Below are positions 41,833-50,054 of a DNA stretch of 64,000 nt, in pieces (the first letter of the stretch is position 1; every line of letters starts with the position of its first letter). This stretch comes from Pusillimonas sp. UBA3987 (lineage in GTDB: Bacteria > Pseudomonadota > Gammaproteobacteria > Burkholderiales > Burkholderiaceae_B), in the NCBI GenBank assembly GCA_002384935.1, contig DGCD01000006.1, positions 124,001 to 188,000 of the forward strand. The letters are read 5' to 3'. The translations under genes and the position numbers were made by a program. A model generated the notes under the pieces. That model did no database searches. It saw nothing but the letters and a program-made list of their open reading frames with translations, and was not told where the DNA came from.

Positions 41833-43041
41833 TTACCGCAAGGCAAGAAAAGCAGCGAAGGCAAGAATCAGACTGGATGTCAGAATAATACCCAGCGCCG
41901 TGTAGGCAGGCACACCAAGCATCGCGCTAACGCTGATGGCCAGAGCAGCGCAGCCCATTTGCAGGAAGCCGAGCAAGGCCGAGGCCGCACCGGCCTGCCG
42001 CCCGAAGGGCTGTAGTGCAATCGCCGTGCCCAGTGGGTTCGCTACCCCCATCCCCAGCAGGAATATTGCCAACGAAGCCGAAAAGAAAACGAAATCTTCC
42101 TTGCCAAGCAATAGCGCACTGCCGCCTGCCAACGCAACGACGATGCCAATGCGTGCCGCTTTTACTTGCCCCCAACGGTGGGCCAAACGGGGTGCCAGAA
42201 AGCCGGCGCCGAACACGACAAAAACAGTAGACGCGAAGAAGACGCCCAAGCCAAACGGCGAGAAATGGAAGCCAGCCATCAGAATCGCTGGCGCCATCGC
42301 AAAAAATGCGTACAGGGCGCCCAGAATAAAACTCACGGCAAGCGCTGGCGCGGTGAACCGCCAGTCGGTCAGGAGTCGCCAGTAGGTTTTAAGTATTGTC
42401 GGTATAGAAGTGACTGAACGCTTGTCGGCGTTATGCGTTTCTCCCAGCTTGATGTTGTAGTGAAAGGCCAACACGACGGCAAGCACTCCCACCAGGGCAA
42501 ACGTAGACTGCCAGCCGAGCCAACTGTTGAACGCACCACCCAACAGCGGCGAGAAGCCAGGCGCAGCCGCCATCGCAATCATAATGAGCGATAACGCCCG
42601 CACAAGCGCTTGACCGTCGAACAAATCACGTGCAACCGCGCGCGCAAGCACCGACGTTGCACAGGCCCCAAGCGCCTGGACAACTCGCCCGCCGATAAGC
42701 TGAGGCAAAGTGTGAGAGAACGCACAAATAACGCTACCGATAACGAACACGGCAAGGCCGGACAGCACCAACCATCTTCGACCAAACCGATCCGACAATG
42801 GGCCCACGAAAAGCTGCCCTATAGCGAACGCGACAAAGAAGCTGCTAAGCGTCGCGCTCAGGCCGATCACTGACGTGTCGAGATCAACGGCCATATCGGG
42901 AAAGGCTGGCAAGATAATGTTGGTGGCGAGCGCGCCAAGCGCGGCCAGGCTGGCAAGCAGAAACAGTAATTCGCCGGTCAATACTTTTTGAGTTCCATGG
43001 ACTTCATCGTCCATCACCACATGAGTTTGATCTTTTAGCAT
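41833..43041 (-). CDS. Bcr/CflA-family MFS drug efflux transporter
   Basis: 402 residues with twelve hydrophobic segments. The loop 2-3 motif GPLSDRFGRRWL and the drug-proton antiporter motif region of helix 5 (AAAPGFSPLLGG) are clear, and TNIILPAFPDM in helix 1 is typical of Bcr/CflA. The start overlaps the stop of the MarR gene by seven bases, so the pump and its regulator are one operon. Confidence 0.88.
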   Translation of the reverse strand: MLKDQTHVVMDDEVHGTQKVLTGELLFLLASLAALGALATNIILPAFPDMAVDLDTSVIGLSATLSSFFVAFAIGQLFVGPLSDRFGRRWLVLSGLAVFVIGSVICAFSHTLPQLIGGRVVQALGACATSVLARAVARDLFDGQALVRALSLIMIAMAAAPGFSPLLGGAFNSWLGWQSTFALVGVLAVVLAFHYNIKLGETHNADKRSVTSIPTILKTYWRLLTDWRFTAPALAVSFILGALYAFFAMAPAILMAGFHFSPFGLGVFFASTVFVVFGAGFLAPRLAHRWGQVKAARIGIVVALAGGSALLLGKEDFVFFSASLAIFLLGMGVANPLGTAIALQPFGRQAGAASALLGFLQMGCAALAISVSAMLGVPAYTALGIILTSSLILAFAAFLALR

Positions 43042-43505
43042 TGTTCAGTTTTGACTTCGGTGGTGTGCTCGGTACCGGGTTCAAGGCATTCGATGCAGGC
43101 GTCGAGCAACGCATGCAGTGCGACAACGCGCTCTTCCCCAAGCCGCTGGTTAAGCGCTGTTTGTGCTTCGTTCCAACTGAGCTGGCCTTCGGCTTGCTTT
43201 GCCTGACCGGCTTCGGTCGCTTCAACAAGACGGCTGCGCGCATCGTTTCCCGCGCCAATGGTCAACCATCCATGTGCTACCAGCGGCTGCAGGTTGCGCG
43301 TTAACGTCGAAGCATCCATGTGCATGCGTTTAGCCAATTCACCCGGACGAATCGGCCCAAGGCGAACAACGTGCGACAGAAGCGCGTACTGCGTGTTTTT
43401 CAACCCCGTCCGGCTGACGTGGCCATCGTAGTAACGCGTCACCATGCGAGTGAGCTGACGCAGTTTCAGATTTGTACATCCCTTGGGCTTCATGGCGTTC
43501 TTCAT
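43035..43505 (-). CDS. MarR-family transcriptional regulator
   Basis: 156 residues from the ATG at 43505; a later ATG at 43493 is possible and a long upstream extension is rejected because it would cover the operators. The winged helix is recognisable: NTQYALLSHV, GPIRPGELAKRMHMDASTLTRNLQPLVAHGWL and the wing DARSRLVEAT. C-terminal helices would dimerise. It lies directly upstream of the MFS pump and very likely represses it until a ligand binds. Confidence 0.88.
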   Translation of the reverse strand: MKNAMKPKGCTNLKLRQLTRMVTRYYDGHVSRTGLKNTQYALLSHVVRLGPIRPGELAKRMHMDASTLTRNLQPLVAHGWLTIGAGNDARSRLVEATEAGQAKQAEGQLSWNEAQTALNQRLGEERVVALHALLDACIECLEPGTEHTTEVKTEQC

Positions 43506-43512
43506 GCAATTT

Positions 43513-43541
43513 ATTGTACCTACAATCATTGTATATACAAT
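43513..43541 (-). promoter_or_regulatory. Tandem MarR-type operators
   Basis: Two dyads of the form ATTGTA-N2-TACAAT: ATTGTACCTACAAT at 43513-43526 and the perfect palindrome ATTGTATATACAAT at 43528-43541, 15 bases centre to centre. They begin eight bases upstream of the marR start. The second overlaps a possible -10 box (TATACA with TTGCTT 16 bases upstream on the minus strand). Confidence 0.7.
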
Positions 43542-43675
43542 CAAAAGCAAAAAGCAAGCAGTGATAGTTACCGAGGTAATCGCTTCATGCACATAATTGT
43601 TGACGTGAGCCTACGCAAATGCACCAAGTGTCATATTGGCTTCGTTATGCAGAAACGAATTTTTGGCAGAAATAA

Positions 43676-43707
43676 TGTTATATTATATCAATTGTTATGT
43701 TATAACT
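43676..43707 (+). promoter_or_regulatory. Two Zur-like boxes
   Basis: TGTTATATTATATCA (43676-43690) and TGTTATGTTATAACT (43693-43707) both match the Gram-negative Zur pattern TGTTATAnTATAACA with a few changes. They are 17 bases apart and end 58 bases before the metal-binding protein gene. Confidence 0.65.
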
Positions 43708-43765
43708 TTTTTGCAAAAGGCACTCCCGGCCTTCACACCACTCTATACGCAGCAAAGGAAGATTC

Positions 43766-44797
43766 ATGCTCAGGCTGAAAAAACGGGTATTGACAACAGG
43801 TATAGCCACGCTGGCCTTACTGGCCCTGCCAACGGCAAGCGCCCAGGCACTGAAAGTCGTGTCAACGTTTTCCATCATCAGCGATTTTGCCCGCAACGTA
43901 GGCGGTGATCGAATCGAACTCACCACATTGGTGGGCCCCGACGGCGACGCCCATTCTTACGAGCCGCGCCCCACCGATGCCACGGCGATCAAAGACGCCG
44001 ATGTCGTGCTTGTTAATGGCATTGGATTTGAAGGTTTCCTGGACCGCCTCATTCAGGCCAGTGGAGGCACAGCCACCGTTGTGCAAGCAAGCGAAGGCGC
44101 CGAACTGCTGCGCAATAACGCCGGCCACAGCCACCACGAAGAACACAACCACCCAAAAGATCACGCCCACCACGACGATCACGGTCATCATCACGACCAT
44201 GACCATGACCATGAAAATGAACATAGGCATGAAGATAAGGACACGTCGGCGCATCACCATCACGGTGAATATGATCCGCATGCCTGGCAGTCGGTTGATA
44301 ATGCCCAGGTTTACGTAAACAACATTGCCAATGCGTTCTGCGCCGCCGATCAACAGGGATGCCCCGTTTACAAGGCAAACGCGCGCTCGTACAACGAACG
44401 GCTCAAGGCTTTGCAAAAAGACCTCGAAGCCAAAGTAGCGCAAATTCCGCCCGACCAACGCACGATCATTACGTCACACGACGCATTTGCCTATCTGGGA
44501 AGGGCATACGGACTTCAGTTTTCTTCGCCGCAAGGCGCCAGCACCGGGTCGGAAGCCTCGGCCGGCGACATGGCAGCGCTGATACGGCAAATCCGGGATG
44601 AAAAAGCGGCAGCCATCTTTTTGGAAAACATCAGCAACCCGCGGCTGATTCAACAGATCGCCGGCGAGACGGGCATGAGTATTGGCGGCAAGCTTTATTC
44701 TGATGCGCTATCGGGCGAAAGCGGACCGGCTTCAACATACATCGACATGATGCGGCACAATATCGACGCAATCAGCGACGCCGCACGCCAGAAGTAA
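43766..44797 (+). CDS. Zinc ABC transporter periplasmic binding protein, ZnuA-like
   Basis: 343 residues with a signal peptide (cut near AQA-LK). The cluster A-I binding-protein pattern is clear: VVSTFSIISDFARNVGG, the ligand His in DAHSYEPRPTD, a His/Asp-rich acidic loop at about 118-168, then YDPHAW, TSHDAFAYLG and FLENISNPRL. The His-rich loop is typical of zinc rather than manganese proteins. No ATPase or permease gene follows; instead come a DUF1007 protein and a NicO transporter. Zur-like boxes upstream support zinc control. Confidence 0.88.
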   Translation: MLRLKKRVLTTGIATLALLALPTASAQALKVVSTFSIISDFARNVGGDRIELTTLVGPDGDAHSYEPRPTDATAIKDADVVLVNGIGFEGFLDRLIQASGGTATVVQASEGAELLRNNAGHSHHEEHNHPKDHAHHDDHGHHHDHDHDHENEHRHEDKDTSAHHHHGEYDPHAWQSVDNAQVYVNNIANAFCAADQQGCPVYKANARSYNERLKALQKDLEAKVAQIPPDQRTIITSHDAFAYLGRAYGLQFSSPQGASTGSEASAGDMAALIRQIRDEKAAAIFLENISNPRLIQQIAGETGMSIGGKLYSDALSGESGPASTYIDMMRHNIDAISDAARQK

Positions 44798-44876
44798 CTT
44801 CTGTAAATCAAACGCAACTTTTCAGGCAGGCGAGGTCAAAAACCCAGGATATGGCCATTAAAGGCACTTGATAAGC

Positions 44877-45542
44877 ATGGCGCAACACCGGTTTTTTTCA
44901 CCTCTAAAACACCTTATGGGCAGATTCGCCCTGGGGTTGGCGCTGATGCTTGCCAGCGCCGGCGCGCAGGCTCATCCACATGCCTGGATCGACGTGCGCA
45001 GCACAATCGTCATGACTGACAGCGGCATGATTTCAGCCATTGAACAAACATGGCTGTTCGATGAGTTGTATTCATTGGCCGTGTTAAGTGACATGGGCAC
45101 AGACACCCCAAACGGAAAATTAGACGTCAGCGATTTTGCCGCGCAAGTGATCAAGAACCTGGGCCCATACAACTACTTCATGCTTGTCACCGCCGATGGC
45201 CGCCCGGTGGATATCGGTAACGTGACTCAGTTCAAAAGTGAAATGAAGGGGCAGCAACTGATGCTGTCTTTTACCGCCCCGCTGGCTCAGCCGCTTGACC
45301 CAAGAAACCACGCCACCCAACTGGCGGTTTACGACCCCACCTATTTCATCCAGATGAAGCACCTGCCTGAAGATCCGCCCAAAATCAAAGGCAAGCAACC
45401 TTCCGGCTGCCAGACTCAGGTCGTGCAACCCGATCCCTCCCGGGAAGCCATTGAACGTGCGTTTTCCCTGGATCGCGGCGAAACACCCGAAGACAACCTG
45501 GGTGATCTTTTTGCAGAGAAGGTGCATATTCAATGCAAATAA
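44877..45542 (+). CDS. DUF1007 periplasmic protein
   Basis: 221 residues from the ATG at 44877; a TTG three codons upstream is an alternative. After a signal peptide (cut near AQA-HP) comes HAWIDVRSTI, the start typical of DUF1007 proteins. They are regularly encoded next to NicO-type nickel/cobalt/zinc transporters and may bind the metal in the periplasm; the N-terminal His of the mature protein is a likely ligand. The end overlaps the NicO gene by ten bases. Confidence 0.82.
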   Translation: MAQHRFFSPLKHLMGRFALGLALMLASAGAQAHPHAWIDVRSTIVMTDSGMISAIEQTWLFDELYSLAVLSDMGTDTPNGKLDVSDFAAQVIKNLGPYNYFMLVTADGRPVDIGNVTQFKSEMKGQQLMLSFTAPLAQPLDPRNHATQLAVYDPTYFIQMKHLPEDPPKIKGKQPSGCQTQVVQPDPSREAIERAFSLDRGETPEDNLGDLFAEKVHIQCK

Positions 45543-46516
45543 GGGGGTCCCGGTTCTTTCGTCCTGTATTCGGATGCGCGCTGGCTTTCGTGCTGGTATT
45601 GGTAATCGGGTTTTTCATGAGTCGCTATGCGTTGTGGAGCCAGTTCCTGATGTGGGTCATGACGGTGCAAGCCGAGTTGCACCGCCAGCTTACAACCGCC
45701 ATACGCCTGGTTGCGCAGCAAGGGTGGGCAGCAACCTGGCCACTCATTGGCATCAGCTTGATCTACGGCATATTTCATGCGGCCGGGCCCGGCCATGGCA
45801 AAGCCGTGATTGCCACCTACCTGGGCACCAGCAGGACACGCCTGCGGCGCGGCCTGTTTTTATCGGTTGTGTCGGCCATTGTGCAAGGCATCGTGGCCAT
45901 CTTTCTGGTTGAAGTGGTCGTTGGCCTGCTCGACTACTCCTTGCACCGCACCCAAGGGGTGGCAACACAATTAGAGAACATCAGCTTCGCCCTGGTTGCC
46001 CTGCTGGGCGCCATCCTGGCCCTGCGCAGCGCAAAAATGCTCTATCGCCGATGGCGTCGGCCAAGTCCGGCAGCCGGATCACTCTTTACGAACGGCGGGA
46101 AAATGCTTGCGTATTGTGCCGACTGCGGAGGCGCTCACGAACTCACCGGGAAACATATCGACCAGCCCCTGACCTGGCGAACCGGCCTGCCCATTGTCCT
46201 GGCCATCGGCATGCGGCCTTGCACGGGTGCAATTCTTGTGCTGCTTGTGGCCTATTCGCTGGGGCTGCGCTGGGTTGGGGTTGCCGCAGTACTGGCCATG
46301 TCGATCGGAACAGCCGCCACCGTGAGCTTGCTGGCAACCGCTGCCGTTTCGCTGCGGCACAACGTACTGAAATTCTTCAAACCGGAAACTGCGGGCCGAC
46401 AACGCACCGCCTTGATTTTCGAAGTGCTGGGCCTGATCGGCGGAACCGCCATCGGTTTGATGGGAATCGGTTTACTCCAGCAAGGCCTGAAAACAGCCGC
46501 CCACCCGCTGTTCTAG
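45533..46516 (+). CDS. NicO/RcnA-family metal transporter
   Basis: 327 residues with about seven membrane segments. Family motifs HAAGPGHGKAV and GMRPCTGAILVL are present, with a cytosolic or periplasmic loop holding CADCGGAHE, possibly a metal-binding site. NicO proteins move nickel or cobalt. In clusters with DUF1007 and a ZnuA-like protein under Zur-like boxes, zinc is the more likely substrate here, but this is inference. It overlaps the DUF1007 gene. Confidence 0.85.
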   Translation: MQIRGSRFFRPVFGCALAFVLVLVIGFFMSRYALWSQFLMWVMTVQAELHRQLTTAIRLVAQQGWAATWPLIGISLIYGIFHAAGPGHGKAVIATYLGTSRTRLRRGLFLSVVSAIVQGIVAIFLVEVVVGLLDYSLHRTQGVATQLENISFALVALLGAILALRSAKMLYRRWRRPSPAAGSLFTNGGKMLAYCADCGGAHELTGKHIDQPLTWRTGLPIVLAIGMRPCTGAILVLLVAYSLGLRWVGVAAVLAMSIGTAATVSLLATAAVSLRHNVLKFFKPETAGRQRTALIFEVLGLIGGTAIGLMGIGLLQQGLKTAAHPLF

Positions 46517-46570
46517 TACTTCTGGTGGCTTACAGTGCGCACGCCCGCGGGCAACCCGCCGCCTGCTGCG

Positions 46571-46975
46571 CTACAGCACCCGCCCGCGCAATCGCTTGAC
46601 CTGACCTCTAACTGTCTTGCCGTCAAGCCTGCGACGCTTCGAGCCCAGCGTTGGCCGTGTCGCTTTGCGTATCCGGCGCGGCATCGAGACGCTGTCGACC
46701 AAGGCCTGCAACCGATCAATGGCTTCCAGCCTGTTCTTTTCCTGGCTGCGGCTGCTTTGCGCCTTGATGACCACCACGCCGTCGTCGGTAATGCGATGAT
46801 CGCGCAAGGCAAGCAGGCGCTCCTTGACCTCATCAGGCAACGATGATTGCCGGATCGGATAGCGCAAATGGATGGCGCTTGAAACTTTGTTAACGTTCTG
46901 GCCACCCGTACCCTGCGCACGGATGGCGCTGAAAGTCATTTCGTCTTTTAAAACAGGAAACCGGGTGATCGTCAT
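46571..46975 (-). CDS. arfB: Alternative ribosome-rescue factor ArfB (YaeJ)
   Basis: 134 residues from the ATG at 46975; in-frame sequence further upstream is not conserved-looking and is rejected. The catalytic GGQ lies in AQGTGGQNVNKVSSAIHLR and the C terminus is a basic tail (KRRRLDGKTVRGQVKRLRGR) that enters the mRNA channel. ArfB hydrolyses peptidyl-tRNA on ribosomes stalled without a stop codon. Confidence 0.92.
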   Translation of the reverse strand: MTITRFPVLKDEMTFSAIRAQGTGGQNVNKVSSAIHLRYPIRQSSLPDEVKERLLALRDHRITDDGVVVIKAQSSRSQEKNRLEAIDRLQALVDSVSMPRRIRKATRPTLGSKRRRLDGKTVRGQVKRLRGRVL

Positions 46976-47072
46976 AGGGTATAAAAATATTGCTTCGCAT
47001 AAAGATAACGCACTTGACATCATAAAGCACCCGTTGACGCCGTTACCTACCTTGCTGAATACAAGCAACTGG

Positions 47073-47390
47073 TTAAAACACTGACGCCACCAACACGGCC
47101 AGCACCCCAACCCCAAGCACAATATGCCGTGAACCGTAGGTAAGTAAAAGCGCAACAAGCATGGCCGCAACGCCCAACTCGCCCACCCAGACTGCCAGGC
47201 CAATCGATGCGCCGTCCAGTTGAATTGCTCGCGTCGCAGCCAAAGCCAGGATAGCCCAGCCGGCAAACTTCAACAGTAATGAGTACCTTGACGTAGCGGG
47301 CCCGCCAAAGACGACTTCAAAATGCCGGTTCATCGACAAGGCCAATAAAACAAAACCCAACAGGCACAGGACCAGATTAGATATTGGCAT
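47073..47390 (-). CDS. DUF3325 small membrane protein
   Basis: 105 residues from the ATG at 47390, with three or four hydrophobic helices (LVLCLLGFVLLALSMNRHFE start). It is the unfused counterpart of the protein encoded at 2345-3187. It overlaps the end of the PepSY gene by 14 bases and closes the second PepSY module. Confidence 0.75.
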   Translation of the reverse strand: MPISNLVLCLLGFVLLALSMNRHFEVVFGGPATSRYSLLLKFAGWAILALAATRAIQLDGASIGLAVWVGELGVAAMLVALLLTYGSRHIVLGVGVLAVLVASVF

Positions 47391-48975
47391 AGGACTGCTC
47401 CTTGCCAGGCTGAGCCTGCTTGCCCACCGGCTTGGATTTGGCGTGCCGGGTTCGCACAAACCAAACGGCGCAGCCCAACATGATGGCCGTTGCCCACAAC
47501 CCAAGATCAAACCCTGCAATTAACCAATTGCCCGTTGCAATACTCTCGATTAAATTCGTGTCGAAATACACCAGTCCAAATACCGGAAGCAGGAAATACA
47601 ACACGGCGGTTAACGTTAATTGCTCGACCCAGGCCTGTTGATGCGACCTGAAGCACGCGTGAAGCAAACACGCTGCCCAGGCAATAAAAAACACGCGTAT
47701 TTCCCAATCGGCGCGCCCTGCCATACCTACCGGCAACAGCCGATTGGCCCAGAAGTACGCCGCAATCGCCATCAGCAGGCCGGCAATCGTGGCCACGTTA
47801 AGGCGTTCCACCAGATAATGCCCCAAATGGCTGCCCTGCTTTCGCCGTTGCGGCGCCCGCTTTACCACCCACAGCACCAGGCCTGTGGCCACCATGGCGG
47901 TACCCGCCAAACCGGCAATAAAAAACAGCCAGCGTAACCAGGGCCCGGCAAACCGCAGCAAATGCAAACTGGTCAACACGTTATAGGTGGCCGTCACCGG
48001 ATCAACTTCGGCCTTGGGCGTCACGTTAATCAACGCACCGCTGGCGCCATTAAACTGCATTCGCTCGTTACGACCGCGATCCAGCAGGCTGCTTGCGCCT
48101 CGTTCACGCAAACCCACGACAGCCTGGTTCGTGCCGGGCGCCGTCACCGTAATGTGGTCAACGCCATGTGGCCATCTGGCCTGCGCTTGCGCCAGCATCG
48201 GCATAATCGGTGCCGCCGCTGCCACCTCCAGAACGCCAGAGGCGGGCGGCTCAACAGCCGCCGGCCGGGCGCCCCGGTCGTTGAAATAGGCCCGCATATC
48301 GCCATCGTATGCCGTCTGGACACCCCAGGGCATGAGCATGAACATCAGCAACAGCAAACCGCTGTAGGTAATCATGAAGTGAAAAGGCAACGAAAGAACG
48401 CCCAGGGCGTTATGCGCATCCATCCACGAACGCTGCCCCTTGCGCGGCCTGAACGTGAAAAAGTCAGCGAATATTTTCTTGTGGGTAATGACGCCGGTTA
48501 CGATCGCCACCAGCATCATCATGGTGGCAATACCCACCAGCCAGCGCGCCAATATTCGCGGTACGCCGTAAAGTTCGAAATGAAACCGGTAAAGGAAGTT
48601 ACCTCCGCGCGACTCACGCTCGGGCAGCACTTGTGCCGTGGTTGCGTCGAGCACCACGCGATGCCCCCCGAACCGACTGGGCTTCTCTCCTTTGTCGAAC
48701 CATTGCGCCCGCACCGTTGAATCCCTGGGGCCGGGCAGGCTGATGCTCCACAACGAGGCATCGGGCGCCATTGCCTGCATTGCCGTCATCACCCGTTCAG
48801 GCGTGCGCGCGTCCGCAACGGAACCGTGCTGTTCAGGCTGCATCCAAAAACTGATTTCATCGCGAAAGAAACTGAGCGTGCCGGTTGCAAAAATCGCAAA
48901 CAATAACCACCCAAGCAACAGACCGGACCACGTATGCAACCATGCGTTTGTTTGGCGAAAGCCTTTGGTGTTCAT
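47377..48975 (-). CDS. PepSY-associated transmembrane protein, second copy
   Basis: 532 residues from the ATG at 48975; in-frame upstream sequence lies inside DUF3649 and is rejected. The protein has the same layout as the product of 421-2040: HTWSGLLLGW at the first helix, THKKIFADFFTFRPRKGQRSW after the second, and a long periplasmic part. It shares the overlap-coupled order DUF3649, PepSY, DUF3325 on the minus strand, opposite a two-component system and a TonB receptor. A role in ferric-siderophore reduction is inferred from context. Confidence 0.85.
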   Translation of the reverse strand: MNTKGFRQTNAWLHTWSGLLLGWLLFAIFATGTLSFFRDEISFWMQPEQHGSVADARTPERVMTAMQAMAPDASLWSISLPGPRDSTVRAQWFDKGEKPSRFGGHRVVLDATTAQVLPERESRGGNFLYRFHFELYGVPRILARWLVGIATMMMLVAIVTGVITHKKIFADFFTFRPRKGQRSWMDAHNALGVLSLPFHFMITYSGLLLLMFMLMPWGVQTAYDGDMRAYFNDRGARPAAVEPPASGVLEVAAAAPIMPMLAQAQARWPHGVDHITVTAPGTNQAVVGLRERGASSLLDRGRNERMQFNGASGALINVTPKAEVDPVTATYNVLTSLHLLRFAGPWLRWLFFIAGLAGTAMVATGLVLWVVKRAPQRRKQGSHLGHYLVERLNVATIAGLLMAIAAYFWANRLLPVGMAGRADWEIRVFFIAWAACLLHACFRSHQQAWVEQLTLTAVLYFLLPVFGLVYFDTNLIESIATGNWLIAGFDLGLWATAIMLGCAVWFVRTRHAKSKPVGKQAQPGKEQSYANI

Positions 48976-49280
48976 CACGCGCTCCAGGCCAGCAGCATGT
49001 GTATCGCCGGCACTGCAGCCATCATGCCCGCAACCAGCCACGCACGTGTCAGGGAGCGCGCGCTGAAAGCCCAGATGACAACCACGCAATACACGGTGAA
49101 ACTGAACATGGTAGCCCCCAGCACCGCCTGGACTTTATAGGACGGGAAGGTCAAGGAGAAACTGGCGGCATACAGCGCACTAATCGCATAACCGCCAACA
49201 ATCGCCAACAGCGCACGCGACGCAATCTCCCATCGATAGGCGGCAAGTTCCACCGTAGTGGAGGCATTCATCTTTTTCAT
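48975..49280 (-). CDS. DUF3649 small membrane protein, second copy
   Basis: 101 residues (an ATG three codons later is an alternative start), with RALLAIVGGYAIS and three helices like the product of 2037-2348. The stop overlaps the PepSY start. It is the first gene after a Fur-like box. Confidence 0.78.
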   Translation of the reverse strand: MKKMNASTTVELAAYRWEIASRALLAIVGGYAISALYAASFSLTFPSYKVQAVLGATMFSFTVYCVVVIWAFSARSLTRAWLVAGMMAAVPAIHMLLAWSA

Positions 49281-49282
49281 AT

Positions 49283-49301
49283 TTTAATGCGAATCAATAT
49301 C
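49283..49301. promoter_or_regulatory. Fur-like box in the divergent promoter
   Basis: On the minus strand GATATTGATTCGCATTAAA resembles the Fur consensus of GATAAT-type hexamers. It starts three bases before the DUF3649 gene, and a TATAAT at 49320-49325 faces the response-regulator gene. Confidence 0.5.
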
Positions 49302-49364
49302 AACTAGATTATCAATTGCTATAATGCCCTAGTTTCCTGACCATTTTCTGACAGCAGCAAGGCG

Positions 49365-50054
49365 ATGAAACTCCTGATCATTGAAGACCACGATCCATTA
49401 AGAACATTGCTGGTTGAACACCTCCAACGCCGCGGTTTCGCAGTCGACTCTGCCGATACCGGCATGCAGGCCATTGCCATGATGAGGTCATTCCAGTACA
49501 ACACCGTTATTCTTGATCTGGGCCTGCCCGATATGGACGGCAAAGAGCTTCTGGCAACGCGCGACTCAAACCACCCCGAGCCGCCCACTTACATTGTTTT
49601 AACGGCCCGCGACGCCCTGCAAAGCAAAGTAAGCAGCCTGAACGCCGGCGCCGATGATTACGTGCTAAAGCCCGTAGACATTGATGAACTGGAGGCCCGC
49701 ATCAGGGCCGTATTACGACGCACCGGGCACAACAGCACCGCTCTGATTCAGGGAAACCTGGCTTTCGAGCCGCAGTCGCGTCATGCCATGGTTAATGGCA
49801 GCGTATTAACCTTGACGCGACGTGAAACCATGTTGCTTGAAGAGATGCTGCGGTCAACGCCCCGCATCGTCGTCAAGGATCACCTTGAAGAGCGCATCTA
49901 CTCGCACCACGAAAACGTAACGCTCAATGCAATAGAAGTCCTGGTGTCGCGCCTGCGGCGCAAGCTGAAAACGGCCGGTGCCACCGCTTGCATTGAAACC
50001 GTACGCGGCATTGGTTACCGCCTGGTCCCTCAAGAACCTCATGTGCAATCGTAG
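49365..50054 (+). CDS. OmpR-family response regulator
   Basis: 229 residues. The receiver domain has the acidic pocket EDHD at 7-10, phospho-acceptor D51 in LDLGLPDMDG, the switch Thr in LTARD and Lys in LKPVD. The C-terminal winged helix ends with ETVRGIGYRLV, typical of OmpR/PhoB types. The kinase gene overlaps its end by 14 bases, and a TonB receptor gene follows; the pair may control it. Confidence 0.93.
   Translation: MKLLIIEDHDPLRTLLVEHLQRRGFAVDSADTGMQAIAMMRSFQYNTVILDLGLPDMDGKELLATRDSNHPEPPTYIVLTARDALQSKVSSLNAGADDYVLKPVDIDELEARIRAVLRRTGHNSTALIQGNLAFEPQSRHAMVNGSVLTLTRRETMLLEEMLRSTPRIVVKDHLEERIYSHHENVTLNAIEVLVSRLRRKLKTAGATACIETVRGIGYRLVPQEPHVQS

Noticed and set aside
43862..44458. Minus-strand frame rich in Met, Val and Phe
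   Set aside because: It is the complement of the His/Asp-rich loop of the ZnuA-like gene.
46976..47266. N-terminal extension of arfB
   Set aside because: The extension is Trp/Cys-rich and unlike any ArfB; the ATG at 46975 gives the usual length.
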